DNA of 64,000 bases. Origin: Hippopus hippopus (taxonomy: Eukaryota > Mollusca > Bivalvia > Cardiida > Cardiidae). The position numbers were made by a program, and so were the translations under genes. Where the stretch lies: contig OX328109.1 in NCBI GenBank assembly GCA_946811185.2, positions 38,486,129 to 38,550,128 of the forward strand, given 5' to 3'. Positions 1-10,619 of the stretch are shown here, in pieces (position 1 is the stretch's first letter; every line of letters begins with the position of its first letter). The notes beneath the pieces were generated by a model. The model ran no database searches. It was not told the origin of the DNA and was given only the letters and a program-made list of their open reading frames with translations.

Positions 1-33
1 ATGGTGGGAAAAGGAGAAAATGCTGGTAAAGAA
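1..33. mobile_element. family A core fragment at window edge
   Basis: One palindrome arm (GTGGGAAAAGGAGAAAATGC then TGGTAAAGAA) is visible and runs off the window. It abuts the TTAA of the next copy. Confidence 0.6.
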
Positions 34-269
34 TTAACCCTTTATAACACTGTCTTAAGTTTTAACAAACTTGAGGAAGACAGCATTTGAAAACATTGTG
101 GCAAAAGGAGGTAATGCTGGTAACCAGCATTTTTCTCTTTTTACCCATGATGTTTTCTACGCTGTCAAAGCCAACTGCCATGATTAATAAGCCATATTTC
201 ATCTGTCATCTGCAAAATATTTAAATTATTTAGACATGTTCAAAATTTTGTTCCTTGGTTCAGAGTTAA
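34..269 (+). mobile_element. family A piggyBac-type palindromic MITE (family description here)
   Basis: Family A is about 228 bp. In + orientation it opens TTAACTCTTTACCACACAAT, continues TTTTAACGACCCTGAGAAAG, then carries a palindrome. The arms are TTGTGGGAAAAGGAGAAAAT, GCTGGTAACCAGC at the centre, and the reverse complement. It ends with GTCATCTGCAAATGCTTTCA, GACAAGTCTAAAATTTTGTC and TTTGGTAAAGAGTTAA. Every well-preserved copy is bounded by TTAA, and the CYCTTTACC ends match the CCCTTT-type ends of piggyBac elements. No transposase is present, so it is non-autonomous. In this copy the right end is degraded (GGTTCAGAGTTAA). Confidence 0.85.
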
Positions 270-286
270 GTTCTAAATACCCAGAG

Positions 287-515
287 TTAACCCTTTACCA
301 CACAATCCCAAGTTTCAACGACCCTTAGAAGTATGCCTTTTGAAAACATTGTGGGAAAAGGAAAAAATGCTGGTAACCAGCATTTTCTCCTTTTCCCACA
401 AGGTTTTCTACACTTTCACAGACAGTTACCATCATTGCAGCCACACTTAATTTGTCATCTGCAGATGCTTTCAGATTGGACAAGACTAAAATTTTATCGT
501 TTGGTACAGGGTTAA
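287..515 (+). mobile_element. family A MITE, complete
   Basis: Both TTAA ends are present. The core centre is GGTAACC, as expected for this orientation. Confidence 0.9.
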
Positions 516-854
516 GTGCTAAATACCCAGAGTAAAGTGCTAAATACCCAGAAATATTTTAGTTTAAAAAGTTGGTCCTTTCACAAGAACTGAATAGTTC
601 ATTTTTTATATATTATATTTGTTGACAAATGACGGACATGGATTCTTTAAAACCCAGAATTATATTTACTCAGTCAAATAGAATCTGTTATTGACCATTG
701 AAAGCATCCGGTGGAGAATGATCAATAAGTTGTACTCCAGCTCGCAGAAAGCTTAATACTTAGACCTCAGAATAAACCCAAAAGACATGTTCTTTGCAAA
801 AGTGAAACCAAATTAAATGCAATTTCAAGGGTTTTTTTTTTTTTGTCCAGAATG

Positions 855-970
855 TCTAAGAATAGTGGACAGTGTGGATAAAAGATCAGACTGCACATTT
901 TGTACAGTCTGATCTTGATCTACACTGGCTGCAAAGGCAACTGTTTTTCCAAAAGGGACTTTAAGGGTGA
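855..970. repeat. family B core fragment
   Basis: It contains the paired segments GATCAGACTGCACATTTTGT and ACAGTCTGATCTTGATCTAC that mark family B (full description at 39361). The outer ends are not recognisable. Confidence 0.6.
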
Positions 971-1371
971 AGTTTTCACAGAGAGTATAAACGATGTATT
1001 TTGTTCAATAGAGAATAGCAGATGAGTTTTTTAGAGGAATCTTTCTGCTTAGTGTACTTGTGATTGATTGGGTTGCAAGGATTTATTTCTGTAGTCTTGT
1101 CTGAATACTTGTTTATAGTCAGAGTTACGGCACCTGTTTTAATTTATTAGAATTGAAAATAAAACTTCAGAGTGATGCAGAGAGTTGGAAATAGTTACTG
1201 GTAAGTGGTGAAAGTTTTATTCACAGTTTTTGATGAAGTATTGCAAAGAGCTTTTTCTTTTATCTGCTGCATTTTTTCTGAGAAGTATGTATCACTTTAG
1301 AAATCTACCAATCAGATATTCGTATTTATAAGCCCTGATGTACTTTATTTTCAATTTAAGATTAACTCTTT
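971..1371. other. no feature seen
   Basis: AT-rich sequence without an open frame, splice-site pair or repeat that I can recognise. The same holds for 516-854. Confidence 0.4.
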
Positions 1372-1807
1372 ACAGAACAACAAAATTTTAGATCAGTCTG
1401 AATTAAAAGTATATACAGACAATAAAATAAACGTGACTCAAAAACTGAAATTTGCATCTGGAAGGGTAGAACAATGTTTTGGGGTCACGTGGGTCAAGGG
1501 TCAAGGTCACAGGTGAACTTTGTTTGAAAATCATTTCTGCGATATAACTCAAAAACCATTTAAATTAGGACCCTGAAACTTTATACAAGTGTTGCTCATG
1601 ATCAGAGGAGGTGCCCTATCATTTTTTGGTTTTTTCACTTTGCAGCATTTCTAGTCTATAACAGTAACTGGTTTAATATTAACACAGAACATTTTCGTGC
1701 ATCATTAGAAGGTGATGACCCGGGCATTTTCTCCTTTTCCCCACAATCTTTTCAAATTCTTTCCTTCTCAGGTTGTAAAAAGTAAGGATTTTGTGATGAA
1801 GGGTTAA
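1372..1807 (-). mobile_element. family A MITE interrupted by about 250 bp of other repeat
   Basis: The left part runs TTAACTCTTTACAGAACAAC to about 1475 and the right part resumes at about 1723 with GGGCATTTTCTCCTTTTCCC, ending AAGGGTTAA. The insert (about 1476-1722) contains GGTCAAGGGTCAAGGTCACA and related short motifs, like the ends of the long array elements at 12371 and 42200. Confidence 0.7.
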
Positions 1808-1940
1808 ACACCCAAAACTGCACATTTTTATTGAATTAACTATACAATTTATGCGATTTCAAAGAAAAATATATATAGTTGTATTTATTGGTATTTGACA
1901 AGAAATTTTGATTTACAGCATAGAAACTAAATTGCCCTGT

Positions 1941-2168
1941 TTAAACCATTGCCACACAATCCTCCAGCTTTAAGGACCTAGGGAAAGAGCCTTCTGAAAA
2001 CATTGTGAGAAAAGGAGAAAATGCTGGTAAGCAGCATTTTTTTCTTTTCCCACAATGTTTTCTACCCTTTTATGAAAAGTCACATCATTTGAGCCACATT
2101 TAAATTGTCATCTGCAAATGCTTTCAATTTGGACAAGTTTAAGATATTGTTGTGTGGTAAAAAGTAAA
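1941..2168 (+). mobile_element. family A MITE
   Basis: Opens TTAAACCATTGCCACACAAT and ends GTGGTAAAAAGTAA, with a decayed terminal TTAA. Core centre GGTAAGC. Confidence 0.8.
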
Positions 2169-2270
2169 GTACTGATGAAAGAAACTCCTGGGAAGCATGG
2201 ATAGGTGCACAATGTTGTTAAAAAACCTTCTTCTCAAGGTTCGTAAAAACATGGGATTGTTAAAAAAAAA

Positions 2271-2584
2271 AGCCGATCCCCAGTATGAGCTCAGTCGCTA
2301 GCATACAGGACTTGAGAACAGGGGGTCGCTGGTACACTCCAAGGCTCAACCAATTTCTTTCCAAGGATTGATGATAGTCATTGCGACAGGATTCATTCCT
2401 CTCTCACTGCTAACCATTGTTTTGACAATGATTATGTGGGAAAGCAGCCAGTGGCATGGAAAGAAAATTGTGCACATTACTTGTAAAAGAAAATCCAGGA
2501 AAGCATGGATAGGTGCACTGGCTGCCATGATATAACTGAAATAATGTTGAAAATGGCATTAAACACCATAGATACAATCAATCG
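2271..2584 (+). mobile_element. tRNA-derived SINE, type 1, degraded head
   Basis: The head keeps GAGCTCAGTCGCTAGCATAC and GGACTTGAGAACAGG but the B box is damaged (GGTACACTCC). The body TTTCTTTCCAAGGATTGATG and the tail ending in GGCATTAAACACC then ATACAATCAATCG match the intact copy at 45000. Not a functional tRNA. Confidence 0.75.
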
Positions 2585-3449
2585 AACATGTTCAAAAAAG
2601 GGTTGAGAATTGCTTATGAATACTGGATAGATGTGGAAATTGGCCACGTAGTGTTAAGGGTTCGGTGAAATAGCCACATGATGGCAAAGGTTCATTTTCT
2701 GTCAAAGGAACTGTTAGATCAAGCAGCTATCTGGTGTAAGACTTAATTAAAAGCTTCCAATGTAATTTTTCACCATACAAGGTTTATTGACCTCGGTCAT
2801 TGATTTCCATGGAAACATGTTTTCACAGAATACAACAAGAGACAGTTTGAAAGCTGTTTCATACTAGATTTAGACAAAAAAATTTTTTTTGAAAAGAAAT
2901 TTAGTATTTGGTAAGGGAAAAAATGTCATGCAGACGAGATGATTTGATCCTCAGATGGGCAAAAAAAACCCCCAAACATACCATAAAGTCGTAAAATCAA
3001 ACCCAGGACTTAAAAAGCATGATTAGACAGGTCCCCATCTGTCCTAGCCATTGTGCTTGCAACAACTGCATGTTTAACCCTAAGAGCTTGTTTCCACTGT
3101 AATGCTAAGAATGCCTCCAAAATTGGCTGTTTCTTCTGTATGGACAACATTTTATGCCTAGTAATAATATTAAAGGTTTCTATGACACTTGAAATAAGAC
3201 GAAATTGGTTCCCATTTTAACTCTCAATGAGGTTTAGAGCTTAGTAACTTGTCGTAAAACGGACAATGGATTTGATCAGTGGACCACCGGAGGTTTGCAG
3301 AATTATTTTTCAGGGATATTTTTCTATGAGATACTTGAAAAAAAAGGATTGTAAAAGAGTGTCAGAAAAATCACAACAGAAGAAGAGTAGTGTGACAAGT
3401 GAGTAAAACTCCTATCAAAAATGCAAAAAACAAGCTCTAGAGAAAACAC
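2585..3449. other. no feature seen
   Basis: AT-rich with several short homopolymer runs. No repeat family, palindrome or plausible exon was found. Confidence 0.4.
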
Positions 3450-3640
3450 CATCTTAAAAAAGAAGACTCTTTAAAAGATGGGAAAAGGAGAAAATGCTGG
3501 TAACCAAGAGTTTCTCCTTTTTTCCACAATATTTTCTACCATTACTAAGACAAATCCTTAGTAATAACTGTAACAGTACTATTTCATCTGTAGTCAACAA
3601 ATGTTTTTATTACTGTCTCATCATTCTATTTTACAGGAGG
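3450..3640 (+). mobile_element. family A MITE, decayed
   Basis: One arm GGGAAAAGGAGAAAATGCTG is intact. The second (GAGTTTCTCCTTTTTTCCAC) and the remainder are diverged, and no clear TTAA ends remain. Confidence 0.5.
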
Positions 3641-3870
3641 AAAAAAATAACACCTTTTTGGGGCCTCCATGCCTCACAATGGCTCTTATCTTTTTCTAAA
3701 AAATTCTCCCAAGCTGCAATTAAAGATAATTACAGAAAAATAAAGTTTTTGTTTAAGTAACACCACACTATACAAATATTGACACAAATAATGTTACAGT
3801 TGTTGTTCTTGTTCCAATTGTTTTTGTTGAATCAAACAGGGACCTGTTTCAATTTCATTTCAAACATCAT

Positions 3871-4888
3871 ATAAACTCTTTACCAAACAACAAGATTTTG
3901 AATGTAGGACGTTTTGGCCACGGACGTTTTGGCCAGGACGTTTTGGTCACGGACGTTTTGGCCAGCTAAAAAAACAAAGTAGGACGTTTTGGCCAAATGT
4001 TAATGTTGTGAGTTTTTGCCCCATTAAACATTTAAAAAACATTGTAGGACAATGAGAAATTAATATATTTGACATACATGTAATATGAGTATTGGTTTAA
4101 TTCCTTTTTAAAATTATTATTGAGGTTATAAATTGTTAACTTCTTAATTTTTTAAGTGATTGGTGTTACAGAATAGAATTACATTGTACTTCTTTTTTTT
4201 CCAAGTGTTATTTTGCTTTTATACTCAACTAGGGACGAAGCTGTATTTGATGATTGCTTTAATTGCCAATTATCAACTCTGTCAGTTAATAGTGATTGAA
4301 CAATAACTTAATATTTCTATTAACAACAATAGTTTGCTACAAAGTATAAAAAATTCTAAGCAGTTTTCTATAGAAGATTGCACGTCAAAATCAAAGTATG
4401 TTGTGGCCAAATCTTATTTTAAAGAATAAAAATGCATGAAATGAACTGAATATGCTTTTTTCCTTAAAAAAATGTATACTTAAGCATAGAAAGTTCATTT
4501 ATTTCATTTGTCTGTTAAAAAGCATTTTGGCCAGAACATCCTACTTTGCACATTTTACTGGCCAAAATGTCCGTGGCCAAAACGTCCTGGCTAAAACGTC
4601 CTGGCCAAAACGTCCTGGCTAAAACGTCCTGGCCAAAATGTCCGTGGCCAAAACGTCCGTCCACCCAAGATTTTAGACTGGTCCATATTGAGAGCATTTG
4701 CTGACAACAAAATAAATAGGGTCCAAATGATGAAAGTTGACAATGAAAGGGTGAAAAAGCTTTGTGGCAAAAAAAAAAGGAGAAAATGCTGGTTACCAGC
4801 ACCAGTATTTTATCCTTTCCCCACAATGTTTTCAAAAGCCTTCTTCCTAAAGGTTGTTAAAACATGGAACTGTTTGGTACAGGGTTAA
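3871..4888 (-). mobile_element. family A MITE split by a fold-back element
   Basis: The left piece is AAACTCTTTACCAAACAAC and the right piece resumes ATTTTAGACTGGTCCATATT, continues through the core (GGTTACC) and ends AGGGTTAA. The interruption at 3900-4665 is bounded by a 9-bp duplication. Confidence 0.85.
3900..4665. mobile_element. fold-back element with GGACGTTTTGGCCA tandem ends
   Basis: The 766-bp insert has tandem copies of the 14-mer GGACGTTTTGGCCA (some as GGACGTTTTGGTCA or GGACGTTTTGGCCAG) for about 80 bp on the left and the inverted form TGGCCAAAACGTCC for about 140 bp on the right. The host sequence CAAGATTTT is duplicated at 3891-3899 and 4666-4674. A 9-bp duplication with long inverted ends is usual for Mutator-like or fold-back elements. 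The interior is AT-rich and has no coding potential that I can see. Confidence 0.8.
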
Positions 4889-4899
4889 ACTATTTTAGC

Positions 4900-5095
4900 A
4901 TCACATATTATAAGCTGGACCTCTGTGGACAGCTGAAGATAAAACCCACTGAAACTTTGATAGATCTTTATCTTGTAGGTTTGACTAACCAAGTGCAGGG
5001 TTTAGATTCAAGATCAGACAGCATGTTTTGTGCAGTCTGGTTTTGATCTGTGCTGTCAGCAAAAGACTCTGTTTACTTCTATGGCACTTTAAAGA
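4900..5095. repeat. family B-like fragment
   Basis: It includes AAGATCAGACAGCATGTTTT and GTGCAGTCTGGTTTTGATCT, a degenerate B core, and a right side ending near GGCACTTTAAAGAGC. TTAA ends are unclear. Confidence 0.5.
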
Positions 5096-5131
5096 GCTAT
5101 GAATAATTGTAGAAAAACAATGAATTTTTTT

Positions 5132-5358
5132 CTAACCCTTAACAAACAATCCCTGGTTTTCACAATCCTTAGAAAGAAAGGTTTTGTAAATATTGTGGGA
5201 AAAGGAGAAAATGCTGGTTACCAGCATTTTCTCTTTTTCCCATAATTCTTTCTACCCTATCAGAGAGCTTAGAGTCATTTGCACCAATTTTGAATTTGTC
5301 GTCTGTAGATGCTATGAAATGGAAAGAGTCTAAAATATTTCATTTGGGATAGGGTTAA
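5132..5358 (+). mobile_element. family A MITE with core centre of the opposite orientation
   Basis: Ends are CTAACCCTTAACAAACAATC and AGGGTTAA. The centre is GGTTACC, whereas + copies normally show GGTAACC. Confidence 0.8.
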
Positions 5359-5397
5359 GTAACACCACACTAAACAAAAGTTAATGTTGGTTATAGC

Positions 5398-6430
5398 ACA
5401 GGCCTTTGAAGCTGTATTGGTCTATCACGAAACACTAAAATTTTCCTTGGGCGATCATCGAACACTTAAAGAGCACATTGGTGCATCGCCTGTATATCAC
5501 AGAATATACTCAAATTTTCATTAACACCATTTCTATAAATAGCACATTGGCGACTCCCTCTATATCATATATAGTAACCCAAGGTGTGCAACGAAATCGA
5601 AAAAAAATTGACCCCCGTTCCCTTTCAGAGATAATATTTAACAGAAAATGGAAAAATAAACTGAATTACCAATGCAGATGGGTTCACAAATCATTTTTCT
5701 TCTGTGCCCTGACCCTCAAAAGTTCCAAACTGCTCTTGCCATCAAACAATAGCTCTCATCTCAAAAAAATTAAAAAGCTTCCATATTTTCCGGATCACCA
5801 TGCGCTGACATCACACAATTCATTATGGCGCAGGGAATTATGACTCGTGTGAATTTGGTATCAAAAGATGCGCCAAAGTTTTTGACCAATGAAGGATAAT
5901 AACGAATTTGAAAATATGCGAAATGGGAGATGAAAATCGTGAAACTGGATTAGGTGAAAAGATATGTTATATCAGATGAAATGTAAATTTAATAATTTCA
6001 TCAATACACCAACAAAAGAATTTTTGATCTATGTTTGAAAATAAAAGTTTAATTATTATTCGCTGCAGGATTATAAATTGTGTGACGTCAGTGCATGGCG
6101 ATCTGGAAAATATGGAAGCTTTTGAAATCTTTTTAGATGAGAGCTATTGCTTGATGGCAAGAGCCGTTTGGAACTTTCGAGGGTCGGGGCACAGAAGAAA
6201 AATCATAAATGAACCCATCTGCACCGGTAACTAGGTTCATTTATCTGTTTACGTTTAAATTTTATCTCTGAAAGGGGACGCGAGTCAAATTTTTTTGGAT
6301 TTCGTTGCACACCTTGTCTTACTATATACGATACAGAGGGAATCCCCAATGTGCTATTTATAGTAACTATGTCAGATAATGAAAATTTCGTTATCCCTTA
6401 ATAGACCAATGGAGTTTCAGAGGCCTATGG
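5398..6430. mobile_element. 1-kb fold-back element with inverted arms of about 380-440 bp
   Basis: The left arm (to about 5840) and right arm (from about 6050) are inverted copies. For example GGTGTGCAACGAAATCGAAA and GAGATAATATTTAACAGAAA on the left correspond to reversed TTTGGATTTCGTTGCACACC and ATTTTATCTCTGAAAG on the right. Outer ends are CACAGGCCTTTGAA and TTCAGAGGCCTATG. The flanks GGTTATAG and GGTTACAG could be an 8-bp duplication with one change, which would suggest a hAT-type element. The arms produce ORFs of 121 and 67 codons that mirror each other and have no other support. Confidence 0.8.
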
Positions 6431-6599
6431 TTACAGTAATGATATGATCACTGTTATAATGTTCCAACTGTTGATGTTGAATCAAGAGAGACATTTTCTT
6501 TGGAAGCACAATTGTTTCGTTACTTCCAAAAATAAATCTGTGGCCACACTATCTGTGTGAAAAGCAGAATGAAAATCAAAATGAATAACAATCAAACCT

Positions 6600-6690
6600 G
6601 AATCCTTTACCATGCTATTCCAAGTCTTAACAACCCTGAAGGAGAAGGCTGGTAACCAGCATTTTCTCCTTTTCCTACAATTTTTAACTC
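6600..6690 (+). mobile_element. family A fragment
   Basis: The left end (ATCCTTTACCATGCTATTCC) is fused directly to AGGCTGGTAACCAGCATTTT, so one palindrome arm has been deleted. Confidence 0.6.
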
Positions 6691-7312
6691 GACTGTTTTC
6701 AAAGAAGGTATTGTCATAGCTCTGGCATCATACGTTGTTGTCATGCAAAAATTTTGACATTTTGTAATATTTCTGCTCTTTCAGAAGATATTTACTTCAA
6801 ACCTGGAGAAAATTTTAACTATTTAACTCTTTACCAAACGACAAAATTTTGGACTAGTCCAAATTAAAAGCATTTGCAGACGACAAAATAAATGTGACTC
6901 AAAATTTCAAATTTGATTTGGGAAGGGTAGAAAACATTGTGGGAAAAGGAGAAAATGCTGGTTACCAGCATTTTCTCCTTTTCCTACAATGTTTTCAAAA
7001 GCTTTCTTTCTCAGGGTCGTTAAAAGTTGGGATTGTGTGGTAAAGAGTTAAAGGGAAACTTGTACAACAAGAGCAGATAACCATCAAAGCATTTTTGATG
7101 TAGTGTCTGTGATGTATAGTTTCCAGGAAGCACAATCAAAAGAGATTAGCATAAGTTGTAAGAACTTGTTTCTCAATCGATGTAAAATAGATATGTGTAA
7201 ACTAAAGCATTTTTGACACAGTTATGCCCCTTTTTCGACTAAGAGTTTTCCCTGGAAATCAAGCACAGCCGAGTGTAAGCACCTGCATGTGGTGCTCTTG
7301 TTTCTATCCTGT
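6670..7312 (+). repeat. family H dispersed repeat, split by an A element
   Basis: It shares CATGCAAAAATTTTGACATT, AAGATATTTACTTCAAACC, TTTTTGACACAGTTATGCCC and a final GTGGTGCTCTTGTTT with copies at 25360 and 50165. The A element at 6823-7051 sits inside it. Confidence 0.65.
6823..7051 (-). mobile_element. family A MITE, complete, nested in family H
   Basis: Both TTAA ends are present, with centre GGTTACC. The flanks TTAACTAT and AGGGAAAC rejoin to match the uninterrupted H copy near 50264 (TTAACTATCTAAAGGGG). Confidence 0.9.
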
Positions 7313-7399
7313 CAAAGAACTTTGGTATATCACATTTGATTTTATTGTCTAGAGAAGCTTTTAATTTGGCAGGACCTAAATTTTTTTCGTTGGAAAAGA

Positions 7400-7530
7400 G
7401 TTATAGTGCCTTCAACAAATATAGTTGCCTTTGCAGCCAGTGTAGATTAAGATCAGACAACACAAATATACAGTATGATCTTTAATCTACACTGTTTGCT
7501 TTGAGGAGACACTCTGGACAGAAGCCACTA
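7400..7530. repeat. family B core fragment
   Basis: AGATTAAGATCAGACAACAC and GTATGATCTTTAATCTACAC remain from the B palindrome. Confidence 0.5.
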
Positions 7531-7707
7531 TATCAAATTCGAATTACTTGAGTCTTATTTCTGGAATGAAAATATTTGTTAGGTTTATTTGGCACTCTAT
7601 GGGTTATCACTTTTCCAGACAATCTTGTGCTTTGCCTATTCTGAAGAAGAAGTAGGAAAAGGAGAAAATACCGGAAACCACCACTCTCCTGAAGTTAATC
7701 TCTTCAT

Positions 7708-7937
7708 TTAACTCTTTACCACACAATCCCAACTTTTTAATGACCCTGAAAGAGAAGGCTTTAGAAAACATTGTGGGAAAAGGAGAAAATGCTGGTAACC
7801 AGCATTTTCTCCATTTCCCACAATGTTTTCTACCCTATCAGGGACAGAAATTGTCATCTTAGCAACATTAAATTTTTCGTCTGCAAATGCTTTCAATTTG
7901 GATGAGTCCAACATCTTGTCGTTTGGTAAAGAGTTAA
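7708..7937 (+). mobile_element. family A MITE, complete
   Basis: Both TTAA ends and both arms are intact. Centre GGTAACC. Confidence 0.9.
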
Positions 7938-7967
7938 GCTACATCCTATTGGTCCTCTACTAGTGCA

Positions 7968-8165
7968 TAGACATGTCCAAATGAAAATATTTGCAGAAGA
8001 CATTATATTACTCAAATAATGGATTTTGCTTTTGAAAGAGAAGAAAACATTGTGGGAAAAAGGAGAAAATGCTGGTTACCAGCATTTTCTCCTCTTCCTA
8101 CAATGTTTTCAAAAGCTTTTTTCTGCAAGGTCGTTAAAACTTGTGATTATGTGGTCATGGGTTAA
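7968..8165 (-). mobile_element. family A MITE, 5' end missing
   Basis: Begins within the long arm (AGACATGTCCAAATGAAAAT), retains the core and ends TGGTCATGGGTTAA. Confidence 0.8.
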
Positions 8166-8384
8166 GCAGTTAAAAACCAGGTTGACCAAGAAATTATGAC
8201 TGGTGAAGATATAATGAGCAGTTGGTAGGTAAAATAAGCAGGAATTTTCTCTTTCTATTTTTCTTCATGACATTTTGTGAAATTACTGAAATTAGGCTGC
8301 AAAATAAATGGAATTGATTTTTAGCTTGGCTGGCTGTTTTCGAAGGAAACATCAATGTATCGTCATGGCCCATTCGTCTGTGTC

Positions 8385-8470
8385 TGGATGATTGTTTATC
8401 TTTGTGCAAAAACTTTGATATTTTTTAATGTCTTTCCTAATACAGAAGATATTTAATTCAGACTTAGGCT
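8385..8470 (+). repeat. family H fragment
   Basis: GTGCAAAAACTTTGATATTT and AGAAGATATTTAATTCAGAC match the middle of family H. Confidence 0.45.
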
Positions 8471-8489
8471 AGTTATTTAGCATCTAGTG

Positions 8490-8590
8490 CCAAACCAGGA
8501 TTAAATTGCTTATATGGACAGTGTAGATCAAAATCAGACTGCACTGAACATGCTGCTTGATCTTACAAAACATTGTCTGCTTTTTTACCA
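8490..8590. repeat. family B core fragment
   Basis: GACAGTGTAGATCAAAATCA followed by GACTGCACTGAAC; the second arm is eroded. Confidence 0.4.
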
Positions 8591-8667
8591 TATATTCTGA
8601 CAAAAAAAGCATTATAACTGCAATACTTACATCTTTATTACAGACTGAGAATATCTATTTCATTCAT

Positions 8668-8876
8668 TATCTCTTTACGTTTTAATCCTGTCTTTTCACA
8701 ACCCGGAACCAGAAGGCTTGTGAAAATGTTGTGGGAAAGAGAGAAATCAGCATTTTCTCCTTTTCTTAGAATTTTTTCTACTCTTCTGAAGACAAGTTCC
8801 AACCATTGAGCCGCATGGAATTTGTTGTCTAGTTACAGATTGGAAAAGCGTAAAATTTTGTCATTCAGTACAGAAG
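8668..8876 (+). mobile_element. family A MITE, decayed, core centre deleted
   Basis: CTCTTTACGTTTTAATCCTG is the left end. The core reads GTGGGAAAGAGAGAAATCAG then CATTTTCTCC, so the centre is shortened. The right end has lost its TTAA. Confidence 0.65.
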
Positions 8877-9639
8877 GCAAAACAAAGGGTAAAAAGTAAG
8901 GAAATTCCAGTGATACTCAGACCACAAATCTGGTCATGAGAAGTAATCAGTATAGATTTTTGGTGTTTTCTCACATAGTGACACTGACCACAAAATGGTC
9001 CATTAGCCTAGAGTGCTGTATATTTAGACCTGCCAGAAATTCATGAGAATCAAACAAAAGAGAAATAATTGAAGGAAAGGAAATAGAAGATAATTGTCTG
9101 TTTCAATGTATGATCGAAATTTCTGTCATCAAGTGAAAAGCAAACGCTATATTTTCATGAGTGGCAAAACCACAAGTGAAAATATGGCCTTTATTTTTCG
9201 CCAGATGAAAGAAATTTCGATCATATACTGAAACAAACAAGTATCCTGTTTCTTTTATGCTCTTCACTTTAACTTTTCTTTTCACATGTAATGTTTGCTT
9301 ATAGTAAAAATTATCTGCATTTTTCAAGGGAAATAGATGTAGTAATAAATGTAGTCAGATATGGACTAACTGTAGTAATGACGTCATGAGTGATGTTGAC
9401 TACATCATAAAACATGATGCCTATGCACTAAAAGTTCATTTAATATCATATTAATATCTGTGGTATGTAAAAAGTAAAGATTATAACATGCACCAGTGAA
9501 TTATAAGGATATAATTCACTGTTAGATTTCTATAAACTACTGAAAAGCTTAAAAGAATTTTTTTTTTTCTAAAAATAGGCTCTTGAAATAGAATGACTGT
9601 CCCCTAGCAATAGCAGTTTTCATGTAGCTTCTGTCTAGA
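8877..9639. other. no feature seen
   Basis: Apart from a local TATGATCGAAATTTCTGTCA (about 9110) and GAAATTTCGATCATATACTG (about 9210) inverted pair spanning about 120 bp, nothing is recognisable. Confidence 0.4.
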
Positions 9640-9760
9640 ATGTGTCAGCAAGGGTAAGCACTGTAGATCAAAGATCAGATTGCATGTTTTGTGCAGTCTG
9701 ATCATCTACACTGTGTACCAAAGTAGCTTGAATTGTAAAGAGCACTTTCAGTTTGAACCC
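9640..9760. repeat. family B core
   Basis: AAAGATCAGATTGCATGTTT and GTGCAGTCTGATCATCTACA form the short palindrome. Confidence 0.6.
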
Positions 9761-9854
9761 TAAAAGCCCCAAAAGCCCCAAATAAACCTATCAGACATTT
9801 CCATCCTAGAAATACGACCCATATAATTGCAATTTAATAGTTACTTTTATTTAC

Positions 9855-9976
9855 AGAGTTTCAGCAAAGCGGACAGTGTAGATCAAAGATCAGGCTGCAC
9901 ATTTTGTGCAGCCTGATCTTGATCTACACTGGCCGCAAAGGCAACTATGGTCCTGAACGGCGCTTTATGGGTTAAT
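9855..9976. repeat. family B copy, right half
   Basis: GCGGACAGTGTAGATCAAAG, then a paired core (CAGGCTGCACATTTTGTGCA) and a right end reading GCGCTTTATGGGTTAA. Confidence 0.65.
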
Positions 9977-10123
9977 TGAGAAGTTAAATGAGTGGACTCT
10001 TGCAATTATTTTCTGGTAGAGACCACAGATCTTGTTATAAGAGGTTCTGTAATAAGTATAGATTTTTCTGTGTGTTCTTGGACAAGGACATAAACTGCAG
10101 AATTACCCTATTAGTTCTGATAC

Positions 10124-10353
10124 TTAAGTCTTTGTCAAACAACCCCAGGTTTTAACGACCCTGAGGAAGAAGCCTTCTGAAAACATTGTGGGAAAAGGAG
10201 AAAATGCTGGTAATCAGCATTTTTGTCCTTTTCTCACAATGTTTTCTACTCTTCCAAAGTCAAGTTTCAATTTTTGAGTCATGTTTATCTTGTCATCTGC
10301 AAATGCTTTCAATTTGGACAAGCCTAAAATTTTGTCGTTTCGTAAAGAGTTAA
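10124..10353 (+). mobile_element. family A MITE, shares its right TTAA with the next copy
   Basis: Opens TTAAGTCTTTGTCAAACAAC. The right end CGTAAAGAGTTAA continues straight into CTCTTTACTAAAG of an inverted neighbour. Confidence 0.9.
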
Positions 10354-10577
10354 CTCTTTACTAAAGGATAAAATATTAGATTTGTCCAAATAGAACACAT
10401 TTGCAGACACACAAATCAAATGTGCGTCAAATAGTGTTTTTTGTCTATGACGGGGTAGAAAACATGGTGGGAAAAGGAGAAAATGCTGGCTACCAGCATT
10501 TTCTCCTTTTCCTGCCATGTCTTCAAAATACTTTTTCCTCATAGTTGTTAAAATTTGGGATTATTTGGTAAGAGTAA
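10350..10577 (-). mobile_element. family A MITE abutting the previous one
   Basis: It starts at the shared TTAA. Arms CATGGTGGGAAAAGG and CCTTTTCCTGCCATG carry a matching T-to-G and A-to-C change. Right end TTTGGTAAGAGTAA is decayed. Confidence 0.85.
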
Positions 10578-10619
10578 CTCTCTTTCAGGCCACAGAATGT
10601 TTAAGCTTACCCATTTTGA

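Noticed and set aside
5478..6234. Two frames of 121 and 67 codons
   Set aside because: They lie in the inverted arms of the fold-back element and mirror each other; no domain is recognisable.
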